Source: Peterkaempfera griseoplana (GTDB lineage: Bacteria; Actinomycetota; Actinomycetes; Streptomycetales; Streptomycetaceae). Taken from it: a stretch of 64,000 nucleotides of DNA. The notes under the pieces were generated by a model. The model was not told where the DNA came from. It saw only the letters and a program-made list of their open reading frames with translations, and did not search any database. This document shows positions 17,123-26,730 of this stretch, piece by piece; within the stretch, counting starts at the first letter, position 1; every line of letters begins with the position of its first letter. The DNA lies in assembly GCF_001418575.1 (NCBI RefSeq), contig NZ_LIQR01000054.1:23663-87662 (forward strand). The letters are read 5' to 3'. Made by a program: the position numbers and the translations under genes.

Positions 17123-18394
17123 TCACCCCGGCCAGTCAAGGCACAGGACGGTGGCATCGTCGCGGGGATCGTGGCCCGTCGCCTGCAGGATGGCTTCGGT
17201 GTAGGCGCACACGGCTTCGCGCGGGTGCCAGCCGGCGGTCTTCTCGATCAGTCTGCGCAGGCCGAAGTCAGTGCCGTTGGGCTCCAGCATGCCGTCGGTG
17301 AGAAGGACCAGGCGGTCACCCGGACGCAGATCGAGGCTCTGGACGCGGTACCCCGGGTTCGGAGTGACGCCGAAGGGAAAGTCGATCAATGGGACGAGCT
17401 CCTCGACCTTCCCGTCGCGCAGGCGCAGCGGCCAGACGTGACCGGCGTTGACGAAGGCGGCGTGACCGGTGTCGAGAGCAACACGTAGCAGCTGTCCGGT
17501 GACCATGGCCTGGCTGCCGTGGTCGGCGGGGGCCTGATGGCCCTGGTCGGCGTAGTGAGCGACCGCTCGATGGGCGTCCTCGGCCTGGGCGCCGAGGCCG
17601 GCGCCGGCGCGGCGGGCGTTGCGCGGGGAGCCGACGACCAGCGTGGCGAGCAGTGCGGCCTGCACGTCGTGACCCATGGCGTCGGTGAGGGACAGGTACA
17701 GGGCGTCACGGTCGAGGGTGTAGTCGAAGGTGTCCCCGCCGATGTCGTGGGCCGGTTCCAGTGCTCCGGCGACGACGAACCGACCGGCGTCGCAGGTGAA
17801 GGAATCGGGCAGCAGGCGGTGCTGGATCTCGGCTGCCAGGGACAGCCGTGTGGTCCGCCGGCTCCATTCGTACAGATCGGTGAATCGCCGGTTGACGATC
17901 ACCACATAGGCCAGGGCGTGGGCAGCCTCAGCGATGCGTTCCACTGTCTGCCGGTCGGGAGCAGCGGGCAGGGTCAGCTCCAGCACACCGATCGCGTCGC
18001 CACGGTCGGCGACCGGTGCAATGACCCGTGCGGGGCCTGCCCTGCCTTCCCGCGTCCGGTCGCCGACCTCCACCCGCACGTGCTGCGAGCGGATCACCTG
18101 GTCGTAGACGGTGCCCAGCAGCTCGATCCGCTCCGGCCGCCCCCTGCCCCCCTCAGCAGGCGCCCGGGTCAGCCGTACGAGAGCCTTGCCACCGAGGTCG
18201 GTGATCAGGAAGGACACCTCGACCGCGGCCATCTGCTCGTCGAGCACCCGCGCCAACACGGCGACCGATTGCGTTGGCGGTGCCGCCTCCACCAATGTCA
18301 GCAAACCGCCCAGCCAGGCCTGTGCATCTGCCGCGTTCGGCGCCTCTCTCGTCGGCGTCAGGGCCTGCCGGATCTGCCGGCTCGGTCCGGGCAC
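17123..18394 (-). CDS. GAF + SpoIIE-type PP2C phosphatase
   Basis: 423 residues. Residues about 40-180 have the pattern of a GAF-like sensor domain. A linker (LSLAAEIQHRLLPDSF, the Q..LLP motif before SpoIIE domains) leads into a PP2C/SpoIIE phosphatase with metal-binding motifs DIGGDTFDY, LTDAMGHD, NAGHVWP, LLTDGMLE and DDATVLCL. Such proteins dephosphorylate anti-anti-sigma factors in actinobacterial partner-switching. No anti-sigma gene is adjacent. The start is a GTG; upstream DNA carries duplicated fragments (18418-18585), so its promoter may have been rearranged. Confidence 0.85.
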   Translation of the reverse strand: MPGPSRQIRQALTPTREAPNAADAQAWLGGLLTLVEAAPPTQSVAVLARVLDEQMAAVEVSFLITDLGGKALVRLTRAPAEGGRGRPERIELLGTVYDQVIRSQHVRVEVGDRTREGRAGPARVIAPVADRGDAIGVLELTLPAAPDRQTVERIAEAAHALAYVVIVNRRFTDLYEWSRRTTRLSLAAEIQHRLLPDSFTCDAGRFVVAGALEPAHDIGGDTFDYTLDRDALYLSLTDAMGHDVQAALLATLVVGSPRNARRAGAGLGAQAEDAHRAVAHYADQGHQAPADHGSQAMVTGQLLRVALDTGHAAFVNAGHVWPLRLRDGKVEELVPLIDFPFGVTPNPGYRVQSLDLRPGDRLVLLTDGMLEPNGTDFGLRRLIEKTAGWHPREAVCAYTEAILQATGHDPRDDATVLCLDWPG

Positions 18395-18417
18395 CGCCCG
18401 CTCGCCGGGGCTTGAGT

Positions 18418-18513
18418 CAGGTCAGAGGAGGTCGTGCAGGTCCTGGTCGGGGGAAACGACCCCACATGCACCACGTGCCCGGTGACGGGCGCCTTACGCG
18501 GCACGGTCGGCCG
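18418..18513 (-). pseudogene. DUF5994 relic
   Basis: The minus strand encodes VPRKAPVTGHVVHVG, matching IPRKVPVNGHVVHVG of the intact gene at 14435-15058. The frame then breaks where the intact gene has WFATEQDTDDLLLLS (other frame: DQDLHDLL then stop). Only about 30 codons survive. Confidence 0.75.
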
Positions 18514-18585
18514 GACATGCAGCACGAGGACAGTCCGGGAGGCGTCACACCCGAGTACGACATCCACTTCCTTGGAGCGGCTCGG
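18514..18585 (+). pseudogene. relic of the small gene at 15265
   Basis: The plus strand encodes MQHEDSPGGVTPEYDIH, matching MQYEDRPGTVTYEYDLH of the intact 15265-15510 gene. It is fused directly to the DUF5994 relic, keeping the divergent order of the intact locus but with both 5' ends and the promoter region deleted. Confidence 0.75.
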
Positions 18586-18608
18586 GTGACGGGACCGGCC
18601 GCGCCGGG

Positions 18609-19553
18609 TCATGCCCAGCCGTGGTGCCGGGCGTACCAGCCCAGCTGGATGCGGGTGGTGGCGCCGGCCCGCACCATCAGCGCCTGGACCCGGCGCTGCA
18701 CGGTACGCGTCGACAGGTCCAGCTGCCCGGCCACCGCGACATCGGTGAGGCCGGCGAGCAGCAGACGCAGAATATGGGTGTCCAGCAGGTCGATGCCGTG
18801 GTGCGCCTGGCCGTACGGGCGGGCGCGCGCCCACACCGCGTCGAAGAGTGCCTGCGCGACGTTGGCCAGCCCGCCCCGCAGGACGAGGCTGGGGTCGACC
18901 TCGCTGCCGCGGCCGTGCAGCGGAAGCATCGCCACCTCGCCGTCGCTGATGATGAGTTTGAGCGGTATCTCCTCGACCGTGCGGATCCGCACCCCGTCGG
19001 CGAGCGACTGGTCGACGTTGTCGATGGCCCGCGGTTCACCGAGAAACCCCTGGTCGATGACGACACGCGCCCGCACGCTGCGCTCCAGTACGGTCGCTTC
19101 CCGGGTGTTCTTCGGTCCGACGGCCCGGGCCTCACCCGTGGCGAAGGCGTCGACCGTGCTTCTGGCTGCGAGCTGGAGCTGGATGTAGCGCTGCTGTACG
19201 GCCTCCGGGCCCTCCACGATCTCCACCAGATCGCGCTGGGCCCGGCCCATGCTGCCGGTGCGGTAGGTCTCGACCAGCTCGGCGACGGCCAGTTCGGCGC
19301 GCTGGAGGCGCTCGCGGTGGGCGGCCAACTCCGCCCCGAGCGCGACCGCCGGGGGAGCCGCGGCCCAGTGGCCGGTCGCAGCCTGCCTGCTGGCCAGGCC
19401 GCGTGCGGCCAACGCCTCCAGCGCGGCGGTGACATCCGTGACGGGCACCCCCGTCGCCTCCGCTACCTGTGGGGTGGTGGCAGCGGGTCGCGCGACAAGC
19501 GCTCGGTAGACGCTCTCCTCACCAGCGGTGAGACCGAGATCCTCGAGTGCCAA
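18609..19553 (-). CDS. TrmB/LuxR-like transcriptional regulator
   Basis: 314 residues from TTG 19553, chosen because CGGAGG lies 5 bp upstream and the conserved N terminus LALEDLGLTAGEESVYRALV begins there. Residues 1-70 form a TrmB-type winged helix, the middle resembles the TrmB effector region, and residues 255-314 form a LuxR-type helix-turn-helix (HILRLLLAGLTDVAVAGQLD, STRTVQRRVQALM). This architecture is common in streptomycetes. It sits 145 bp downstream of a same-strand S8 protease gene, so it may be co-transcribed with it or control it; that is a guess from position. Confidence 0.8.
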   Translation of the reverse strand: MALEDLGLTAGEESVYRALVARPAATTPQVAEATGVPVTDVTAALEALAARGLASRQAATGHWAAAPPAVALGAELAAHRERLQRAELAVAELVETYRTGSMGRAQRDLVEIVEGPEAVQQRYIQLQLAARSTVDAFATGEARAVGPKNTREATVLERSVRARVVIDQGFLGEPRAIDNVDQSLADGVRIRTVEEIPLKLIISDGEVAMLPLHGRGSEVDPSLVLRGGLANVAQALFDAVWARARPYGQAHHGIDLLDTHILRLLLAGLTDVAVAGQLDLSTRTVQRRVQALMVRAGATTRIQLGWYARHHGWA

Positions 19554-19698
19554 TGTCGCCTCCGTGCCCTGCCGTGCTCGTGAACGGCGGATTCTTGCAG
19601 GCCGCATGGGTGCGGTCGGCGGCCGGGTGGTGCCCTCCCCGGCCGCCGAGTGGCGGTTGCTCGTCCTTCCGGATCCTGGATCCGCGGTTGCCAGACGG

Positions 19699-22329
19699 TC
19701 AGCGGACCAGGGTGACCTCCGGTGAAGTCCAGGTCTCGGTGCCGGGTGCCTTCTCGGGATCGGCGAGCGCCTTGTCGAGGACGAAGCGCAGCCGGTACGT
19801 GCCGGCGGGTGCGGCGGAGCCGTCATCGAGGGTGGCGTCCCAGTCGTAGAAGCCCACCCCGGTGCCGACGCCGGAGTTGCGGGCCACCCAGGAGGCGTCG
19901 TACGGGGTGGCGACCACCTTGCCGTCGGTGTCGAGGACCTGCAGCCGCATTCGCTCCAGCATCGGGAAGCCTTGCGAGAACATCACCCAGGCCTCGTCGT
20001 CGGCGGTCGATGTGTCGGTGAGGTCGACGGTGATCGGCAGGCTCCTGCCGAAGCTGTAGGAGCCGGGGCGCAGCGCCGGGTTGTCCAGGCTGGGGTTGAC
20101 GGCGGTGAAGGTGGGGTTGATCGCGGAGACCGCGTCGAAGTCGCCCGCCATCCCCAGATAGGGCACCCGGATCGCCGGGACGCTCGCGCCGGCCTCGGTG
20201 AACTCCACCCACCCGCCGAACAGGGTGCCCTGGGCGACGCCGTCGGGCTGCTCGATGTGTACGGTGACCTCGCCGCTGCCGTGTGCGGCGACGGTGAGGT
20301 GGTCGCTGCCGTGGACCCGGGCGCCGCCGACGGCGTCGTCGGGCTGCCATTCGGCGGTGTACGGCGGGGCGGCCGAGACTGCTGCGCTCTGGCCGATCCG
20401 GTAGGTCACCGGCTGGTCGGTGGGGTTGTGCACGGTGAGGGTGCGGATCAGTTGCCGTCCCTCGAGGTCGCCCAGGGCCAGTTTGGCCGGGGTCGCGGTG
20501 GGGCGCGCGCCGTTGACCGACTCCAGCGCCGCGACCGCGTCGACCCGCCCGGCGCCCTGCTGGGCCACCGGCTGCAGTCCGCGCAGGTGGTCACCGGTCA
20601 TGGCGAGCGGTGTGGCGGTGTTCTGCAGGGCGGTGCGCACCTCGTCCGGGGTGAGGCCGGGGTGGGCCTGGAGCAGCAGGGCGACCACACCGGCGACGTG
20701 CGGAGCGGCCATCGAGGTGCCGGAGTTCACGCCGTACCAGCCGAGGGCCGGTGGAAGCGTGGAGAGGATGTAGCCACCGGGGGCGGCGATGTCGGGCTTG
20801 AACTCCAGTTCGTTGCCCGGGCCCCAGGACGAGCTGGGGTCCATCAGGCCGGCGGAGTCGGCGTTGAGCTCGGTGCCGGCGTAGGAGCCCCAGGTGAGCC
20901 TGGTTCCCGTCGGGTCGCCCAGGATGCGCTGGGCGTCGCTCTCCCGGATCCCGGCCAGCGGGATGCCGGCGCTGTTGCAGCACATCGAGGTCGGAATGGT
21001 GTCCGGGCCGGACGCCGGGCTGTGGTAGAGGGCTGCGACAGCGCCGGCGGCCGCGGCGGTGCGGGTGAGGTCCAGCGGGCGGCAGGCGTAGCTGCCGGGG
21101 CCGGTGGCCGGGGCGAAGAGGGCGATCTGTCCGGCCAGGCTGCCGGCGGGCAGCGCGGTGCAGCTGGACGCGATCGGGGTGACCGGGGCGCTGCCGCTCG
21201 CGGGCGAGGCCGGGGTCCGGCCGGAGTCCAGGTACGGAACGGGGGCGGCGGAGCCGTCGTCGAGACTGAAGGCGAGATAGGGGTAGCGGCTGCTGTAGGT
21301 GCTGCCGACGGCTATCGCGCCGTCCGCGATCGCGGGCGTGGCGGCGTTGAACGGCCCGGCGTAGCCGTTGCCGACGGCGACCACGGTGGCGATGCCGGAG
21401 TCGACCAGGTTGTCCACGGCGAGTGCGAGTACGTTGCTGCTGCGGGCGCCGGTGTAGCCGAGGCTCATGTTGACCACGTCCACACCGTCGGCGGCGGCGC
21501 GGTCGAGCGCGGCGAGCACCAACTCGTCGCTTGAGGGGTTCTTGCTGCCGAAGACCCGGTAGGAGCGCAGAGTGGCGTCCGGAGCGACGCCCAGGACGTG
21601 CTCGTCGTCGCCGGCGATGATGCCGGCGACATGGGTGCCGTGGCCGGCGGCGGGACCGTACTTGTCGTCGTACGGGTCGGCGTCCTCGTCCGCGAAGTCA
21701 TAGCCGCCCAGCACCTTGGCGTTGGGGAAGCCCCCGCCGCCGAGCCCCGGGTGGTCGTAGGCGATGCCGCTGTCGATGAGGCCGACGGTGATGCCCTTGC
21801 CGGTGTAACCGGCACGGTGGGCGCCGGGGACACCGGTCAGCTCGGTGGTGGTGACGATCTCCCGGCCCGACGGTGCGTCGGTGGCGGAGCGAGCGGTGCC
21901 GCCCGCCTGGGCAAGGGCCTTCTTGATGACCGCCTCGGTGACCGGGACGGGCTTCTCGGGCGGTTGGTAGACCACCGGCTCGCTGACGGACACCACACCG
22001 GGCAGCGTGCTGAGCCGCCATGCCTGGGCCGCCGGGACCTTCACCGACAGACCGTTGACGACGTTGTGGAACCTCCTGCCGACGGTCAGCGTGATCCCTG
22101 CATCCCGAGCCGTGTCGACGAGCGCCTGCTGCGAGTCGTCCACGGCGCTGCGCGCCGCGGCCCGCACCCCGGGCGCGGCCAGTTGAGCGGCCGGCGCACC
22201 GTCGAGGGTGACGATGCGGGTGACCGTTGGCCCGGACGCACCGTCCGAGGCCGCGAGCGCCACGCCGCCGGGGGCGGTGAGCGGCAAAAGCAGCGCCCCC
22301 GCGAGCAGGGATCTGGGAAGTCTGTACAC
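19699..22329 (-). CDS. secreted S8 subtilisin-like protease with PA insert
   Basis: 876 residues. The signal peptide is MYRLPRSLLAGALLLPLTAP and following. An I9-like propeptide (about 35-125) precedes the subtilisin domain with Asp186 (VGLIDSGI), His230 (GHGTHVAG), the oxyanion-hole region near 320 (VAVGNG) and Ser539 (SGTSMAAPH). Residues about 365-495 look like a PA (protease-associated) insertion. The C-terminal 290 residues are beta-rich Fn3-like modules. The start GTG has only a weak ribosome site. It is divergent from a second S8 protease at 22830, with 500 bp between them. Confidence 0.87.
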   Translation of the reverse strand: MYRLPRSLLAGALLLPLTAPGGVALAASDGASGPTVTRIVTLDGAPAAQLAAPGVRAAARSAVDDSQQALVDTARDAGITLTVGRRFHNVVNGLSVKVPAAQAWRLSTLPGVVSVSEPVVYQPPEKPVPVTEAVIKKALAQAGGTARSATDAPSGREIVTTTELTGVPGAHRAGYTGKGITVGLIDSGIAYDHPGLGGGGFPNAKVLGGYDFADEDADPYDDKYGPAAGHGTHVAGIIAGDDEHVLGVAPDATLRSYRVFGSKNPSSDELVLAALDRAAADGVDVVNMSLGYTGARSSNVLALAVDNLVDSGIATVVAVGNGYAGPFNAATPAIADGAIAVGSTYSSRYPYLAFSLDDGSAAPVPYLDSGRTPASPASGSAPVTPIASSCTALPAGSLAGQIALFAPATGPGSYACRPLDLTRTAAAAGAVAALYHSPASGPDTIPTSMCCNSAGIPLAGIRESDAQRILGDPTGTRLTWGSYAGTELNADSAGLMDPSSSWGPGNELEFKPDIAAPGGYILSTLPPALGWYGVNSGTSMAAPHVAGVVALLLQAHPGLTPDEVRTALQNTATPLAMTGDHLRGLQPVAQQGAGRVDAVAALESVNGARPTATPAKLALGDLEGRQLIRTLTVHNPTDQPVTYRIGQSAAVSAAPPYTAEWQPDDAVGGARVHGSDHLTVAAHGSGEVTVHIEQPDGVAQGTLFGGWVEFTEAGASVPAIRVPYLGMAGDFDAVSAINPTFTAVNPSLDNPALRPGSYSFGRSLPITVDLTDTSTADDEAWVMFSQGFPMLERMRLQVLDTDGKVVATPYDASWVARNSGVGTGVGFYDWDATLDDGSAAPAGTYRLRFVLDKALADPEKAPGTETWTSPEVTLVR

Positions 22330-22829
22330 GGTTTGCGATCAAAGCCGACCTGGGTGCGGCTGATCAACGGGTGGCGGTGTCGTGATTGCGCCAAGGCGGG
22401 TTCTCGACGCACGTGCGACCGAGTCCGGGAGAGGCGGGCGTCGGGACCCGGTGCTGCTGTCCGGGCTGCAGCCGGGCTGATGCCGAGCGGTGCGTGGTGT
22501 ACGGGGGCGTCGTCGATGCCGATCCCACCACAGCCGGACCGGCTTGGGGACGGCTCCGCTGGGAGGCAGCGGACCTTTCTTCTGGCGCGCCTTCGCACCG
22601 GGTGACCATGTCGCGCCATTGCCTGCGGCCATTGACGCACGGTTCACCGGTGTCGTGCTGTTTGCGGCCTCCCGGTCGAAGCGAGGAGGCCTGGCTTGCG
22701 GCTGCGGCGCTTTGTATAGGTCGAGATTCCGCCAAGGCGGAAAGGCGACAGCTCTCAGGCTTGATGGGGACCAGGAACGGGATGGCAGTGTGTGCACGCC
22801 AGTTCGATCCCCCGCCAAAGGAATGCCGA
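22330..22829. promoter_or_regulatory. divergent intergenic region between two S8 protease genes
   Basis: This 500-bp region must hold the promoters of both divergent secreted proteases. I cannot pick out a confident -35/-10 pair or operator. AAAGGA at 22817-22822 is the ribosome site for the plus-strand gene. Confidence 0.5.
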
Positions 22830-25496
22830 GTGACTCCCCCTGCCCCACCTGCTCCCCGAGGCCGTCGCGCCGTCTCCGCGCTTGCCGCCACGCTTGTCGT
22901 GTGCGGACTCAGCCTGTCCTCAGTACCGGCCCACGCCGCGGATGACGCTTCGGTTCCTGCCGCCGCCATCGCCGACAAGCTCGGCGCCCACGATCGCGGG
23001 CTGATTGCGAAGTACGCCGCCCAGTTCCGGGCCCGTAGCCTGCCGGCCGGAGCCGACCAGGAGGTTCCCGACTTCGTCACCCTGATGTTCGCGGTGAAGT
23101 CGGGCACCACCGAGGAGGCTGCCCGGCAACTGGCCGACCTGGGCGCCGAGGTGACCCGGACCGATCCGGAGATCGGTTACATCAAGGCCAACGTGCCCTT
23201 CGACGCCGTGGACCAGGTTGTCGCCCTCGACGACGTGCTCCGGGTGGACGCCGACGAACTGCTCAAGCTCGAGGACACCACGGCCGACTCCGGGACTGCC
23301 GGCGCCGGCAGCAGTGGCACTGCGGATCTGCCTGCCGCGCCGTCCGCCGCGACCCCGGACGACAACCCGTACATGCCGACCCGCGAGACCGGCTCGGTGG
23401 CGTTCAAGACCGACCACCCCGCCTATGACGGCCGCGGCGTGACCATCGGCATCATGGACACCGGTGTCGACCCGACCCATCCGGCGCTGGCCACCACCAC
23501 GACCGGCGAGCGCAAGCTGGTGGACACGGTCACCGGCACCAACCCGCTGAACTTCATCGACCTGCTCTTCGACCGCACCTGGATGACGTTCACGTCCAGC
23601 AACAAGGTCACCGGGCCGACGGCCGACAAGTACGGCATCACCTGGACGATGCCTGAGGGCGGCGGCGACGGCTACTACCTGTCGGGCAAGAACCTGGCCA
23701 TCGCCGGCTACACCGACCCCACTCTGAGCGGCTACCTGGGCGTGGCCTACCGTGACTCCGACGGTGCGGTCTGGTTGGACCTGAACCAGGACCACGTCTT
23801 CACCGACGACGAGCTGTACCGGCCGTACCGGGTCAACCACCAGATCGGCTACCTCGGCCACGACGACCCGTCGACCCCGGTCAACGAGCGTGAGCCGTTC
23901 ACCGTCGAGGTCAAGCACCTCAGCGCCAAGACCGTCGGCGTCGACATCAACACCATCGACGAGGCCCACGGCACCCACGTGGCCGGTATCACCGCGGCCA
24001 ACGGGATCCTCGGCGGTGCGATGAACGGCCAGGCGCCCGGCGCCAAGCTGGTCTCCATGCGGGCCTGCACCGAGAGCGGCTGCTCCAGCGCCGCACTCAC
24101 CGACGGCATGGTCGACCTGGCCACCAACTATCACGTGGACGTCATCAACCTGTCCATCGGCTCCGGCCCGGCCCTCAACGACGGCCAGAGCGCCATGGCG
24201 CTGCTGTACGACCGGCTGATCGACACCACCGGCGTCCAGATCGTCTCCTCCGCCGGCAACTCCGGTACCGCCACCAACAGCGTCGGTGACCCGTCCTCCG
24301 CCGACAAGGTCATCAGCGTCGGTGCCTCGGTCTCCAAGGAGACCTGGTGGGCCGACTACGGCTCCGCCGTGGCGAAGGAGCAGGCCGTCTTCCCGTTCTC
24401 CTCACGCGGCCCGCGTGAGGACGGCGGCTTCAAGCCGGACGTCACCGCCCCCGGCGCCGCCATCTCCACCACCCCCGACTGGATCGCCGACAGCGTCCCG
24501 CCGGAGACCGGCTACACCCTGCCGCCCGGTTACTCGATGTTCCAGGGCACCTCGATGGCCTCCCCGCAGGCCACCGGTGCCCTGGCCCTGCTGATATCCG
24601 CCGCCCGGCAGAACGGCATCAGCCCCACTCCGGCCGAGCTGCGCCAGGCCATCGCCTCCACAGCCGACTTCAACAAGGACGAGCCGGCCATCGCCCAGGG
24701 TCACGGCCAGATCGACGTCCCGCAGGCATGGAAGGCCCTGTCCAAGGGCTACACGGACGCTGGCGAGGTGACCGTGTCCGCGCCGGTCTGCACCATGTAC
24801 TCCGGCCAGCTGGTCACCCCCGGCACCGGCAGCGGCCTGTACAACGGCTGCGCCCCCGGAAGCGGCGGCCAGTCCGTGGGTGAGTCCCGGACCTACGACG
24901 TCACTCTCACCCGCACCACCGGCCCCGACCACGCCGTGCCGTACGTCCTGCGCCTCCAGGGCAACGACGGCACCTTCAGCACGCCCGACCAGGTCATGCT
25001 GGAGAAGAACGTCCCCACCGTCGTCCAGGTGACGGCCACCCCGGGCAGCCAGGGCATCCACAGTGCGGTGCTGGCCATCGACGACCCGACCACCAAGGCC
25101 ACCGACCAGTACGCCATGCTGGCCGTCCAGGCCGCCACTCCGCTGGTCCCCGGCAGCACCTGGACCGCCGACGGCACCGTCAACCGCGACGACACCGTCG
25201 TCTACAGCGTCGCCGTCCCGGTCGGCGCCACCAGCCTCACCGTCGACCTGTCAGGCATCGCCGAAGGCAGTCAGACCCGCTGGTGGGCCTACGGCCCCGA
25301 CGGGCTCACCGCCGAGAAGTCCACTGCCGGCACCGGCTACTGCTACACCGGCTACCTGGACGGCAACGGCTGCGACCCGCTGAACCGCACCTACGCCAAG
25401 CCCAAGCCCGGCGTCTGGGAGTTCGTGGTGGAGGCCCGCCGCACCAGCCCGCTCCTTGCTAACCCGTACCACCTGGAGGCGACCGTCACCCAGTGA
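22830..25496 (+). CDS. secreted S8 protease with long insert between Asp and His
   Basis: 888 residues from GTG 22830 (AAAGGA upstream, signal peptide ending VPAHAA). The catalytic residues are Asp210 (IGIMDTGVD), His380 (AHGTHVAG) and Ser574 (QGTSMASPQ). The distance from Asp to His is about 170 residues, roughly 120 more than in plain subtilisins. The insert contains DSDGAVWLDLNQD and other Asp-rich loops that may bind calcium. Such an insertion is seen in tripeptidyl-peptidase-II-like and related large subtilases. The C-terminal 250 residues are beta modules. A strong hairpin terminator follows at 25511. Confidence 0.87.
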   Translation: MTPPAPPAPRGRRAVSALAATLVVCGLSLSSVPAHAADDASVPAAAIADKLGAHDRGLIAKYAAQFRARSLPAGADQEVPDFVTLMFAVKSGTTEEAARQLADLGAEVTRTDPEIGYIKANVPFDAVDQVVALDDVLRVDADELLKLEDTTADSGTAGAGSSGTADLPAAPSAATPDDNPYMPTRETGSVAFKTDHPAYDGRGVTIGIMDTGVDPTHPALATTTTGERKLVDTVTGTNPLNFIDLLFDRTWMTFTSSNKVTGPTADKYGITWTMPEGGGDGYYLSGKNLAIAGYTDPTLSGYLGVAYRDSDGAVWLDLNQDHVFTDDELYRPYRVNHQIGYLGHDDPSTPVNEREPFTVEVKHLSAKTVGVDINTIDEAHGTHVAGITAANGILGGAMNGQAPGAKLVSMRACTESGCSSAALTDGMVDLATNYHVDVINLSIGSGPALNDGQSAMALLYDRLIDTTGVQIVSSAGNSGTATNSVGDPSSADKVISVGASVSKETWWADYGSAVAKEQAVFPFSSRGPREDGGFKPDVTAPGAAISTTPDWIADSVPPETGYTLPPGYSMFQGTSMASPQATGALALLISAARQNGISPTPAELRQAIASTADFNKDEPAIAQGHGQIDVPQAWKALSKGYTDAGEVTVSAPVCTMYSGQLVTPGTGSGLYNGCAPGSGGQSVGESRTYDVTLTRTTGPDHAVPYVLRLQGNDGTFSTPDQVMLEKNVPTVVQVTATPGSQGIHSAVLAIDDPTTKATDQYAMLAVQAATPLVPGSTWTADGTVNRDDTVVYSVAVPVGATSLTVDLSGIAEGSQTRWWAYGPDGLTAEKSTAGTGYCYTGYLDGNGCDPLNRTYAKPKPGVWEFVVEARRTSPLLANPYHLEATVTQ

Positions 25497-25510
25497 CGAC
25501 CCGCTGACGT

Positions 25511-25547
25511 GGCGGGCCGGCCGGGCCATGAGCCCGGTCGGCCCGCC
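25511..25547 (+). terminator. hairpin terminator of the S8 protease gene
   Basis: A 16-bp stem GGCGGGCCGGCCGGGC / GCCCGGTCGGCCCGCC with one G-T pair and loop CATGA, 14 bp after the stop codon at 25496. Confidence 0.75.
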
Positions 25548-25854
25548 CTGGTCAGATGCGGTAGGGAGGGTGCTGTCCCGCACCGGCCTTGGGTCGTCCG
25601 GCGGCCGCGAGCCGGCTGGTCGGGTAAATCTCGCTCGTGACCCCGGCGTGCGTTTCCAGGCCCCGCGCGTTGTCGTGCTCGGTGACCGCTAAGCCGATGG
25701 GGAGCGGTTCTGGCTCGCGGTGAGCGCAGCATCGAGCTGTGAAAGGGGTGACTGGGCGGGGCGTGTGGGGAGATCACGATGTCGAGTTCCTCCGGTGCGG
25801 TCCTGGAGCGGTACCCGTCCAGCGATCAGCGGCGGAGCCGCCACCTGGGCCAGT

Positions 25855-26145
25855 CCGGCCGGCGAGGCATGCTGGCCCACTCTCGGTGGCCGGCCGCAAC
25901 CGATCGGCTCGGTAAGGTGCGGCACGGTCGCTGGAGGGCGGGGGTGGAGAGTGCCCTCGCGGGGACCGGCGGACGCTCCATGTCCTGACGGCCTCGATAT
26001 CGCCTCTGCGCGAGCATTCGGTGAGCGGACGACGGACGACTTCCCGTCACACCTCGTCATGAGACGGCAGGGAAATCGATGCTTTGTCGGACAAACAGCT
26101 CCCGTGGCGGACCGGATGGCACGGCCCGTCACGGGAGCTGTAGCG
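25855..26145. repeat. left flank of att copy D; direct repeat of 42215-42503
   Basis: About 290 bp align with the block left of core E. Shared blocks are AACCGATCGGCT, CTCCATG-CCTGAC, GCGAGCATTCGGTGAGCGGA, CTTTGTCGGACAAACAGC and GTGGCGGACCGGATG followed by CACGGGAGCTG. CGCGTGGCGGACCG and CGGTCCGCCACG around 42465-42499 form a dyad in copy E. No intact gene is present. Confidence 0.68.
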
Positions 26146-26189
26146 CTTACAAAGCAGGGGGCGGCGGTTCGAAACCGTCTGCGCCCACC
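26146..26189 (+). repeat. att core copy D: tRNA-Val-like 3' half
   Basis: Matches the other cores with one substitution in the variable loop (GGGGTCGG to GGGGGCGG). The left flank is of the E type and the right flank of the A/B type, so this copy joins two families and looks like a recombination product. Confidence 0.78.
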
Positions 26190-26285
26190 CTATTTGACCA
26201 GGGCGAACATCAAAAATATGGGCCTTCGACGACCTGTCGGAGGCCCTTCTTTGCGTCCCATGGGAACGAATGGGAACGCGATGGC
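26190..26285. repeat. right flank of att copy D with GGGAACG repeats
   Basis: TTGACCAGG, ATCAAAAATATGGGCCTTCG, a GGCCC dyad, then CATGGGAACGAATGGGAACG, as at copies A and B. Confidence 0.6.
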
Positions 26286-26421
26286 ATCCCTCGGTGGCCC
26301 CTCCTGCGGGGAAGGGCGTGTCCCTGTATCCGAGGGCGGCTCACAGCTCCGACCCGGCGAGGAACGAGGGGCAGCGGAGCCTCTAACTGGACACCCTGCA
26401 AGGGCGGCATGACTGTCCGCG

Positions 26422-26676
26422 ATGACGATGCAGACGTCAGGGCTCCGTCGACCGCGCAAGCGCCCCGCTGGTCTCGCGCTCTTGTTCACCATCTATATCC
26501 ACCGGCTCCGCGCGTACATCCTCGGCCAGGACGGCAACAAGGCCAGCGGCTTCGTCCCGTTCAGTGATGCGGTCGCCCAGACTGGCGGCTCGAAATGGCC
26601 CACCAGCGACGTGGCCGCTCTCACCGAGGACGTGGTGTACAACTGCGGCGTCATGACCACGGTTCTCGGGTCGTGA
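26422..26676 (+). CDS. hypothetical fragment
   Basis: An open frame of 84 codons whose last 60 residues (RLRAYILGQDGNKASGFVPF, then SDVAALTEDVVYNCGVMTTV) have protein-like composition, unlike the Arg/Pro-rich shadows around it. There is no good ribosome site, and the beginning merges with non-coding repeat DNA, so this may be the surviving C-terminal piece of a decayed gene. Family not recognised. Confidence 0.3.
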   Translation: MTMQTSGLRRPRKRPAGLALLFTIYIHRLRAYILGQDGNKASGFVPFSDAVAQTGGSKWPTSDVAALTEDVVYNCGVMTTVLGS

Positions 26677-26730
26677 TCAAGCGCATCCATCTGAGAGAAG
26701 TCGCGATCCACAACCAGGGGGGACACCGCC

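Noticed and set aside
19972..21534. A 520-codon plus-strand open frame across the first S8 gene
   Set aside because: Antisense shadow of the protease, with no ribosome site and no family resemblance.
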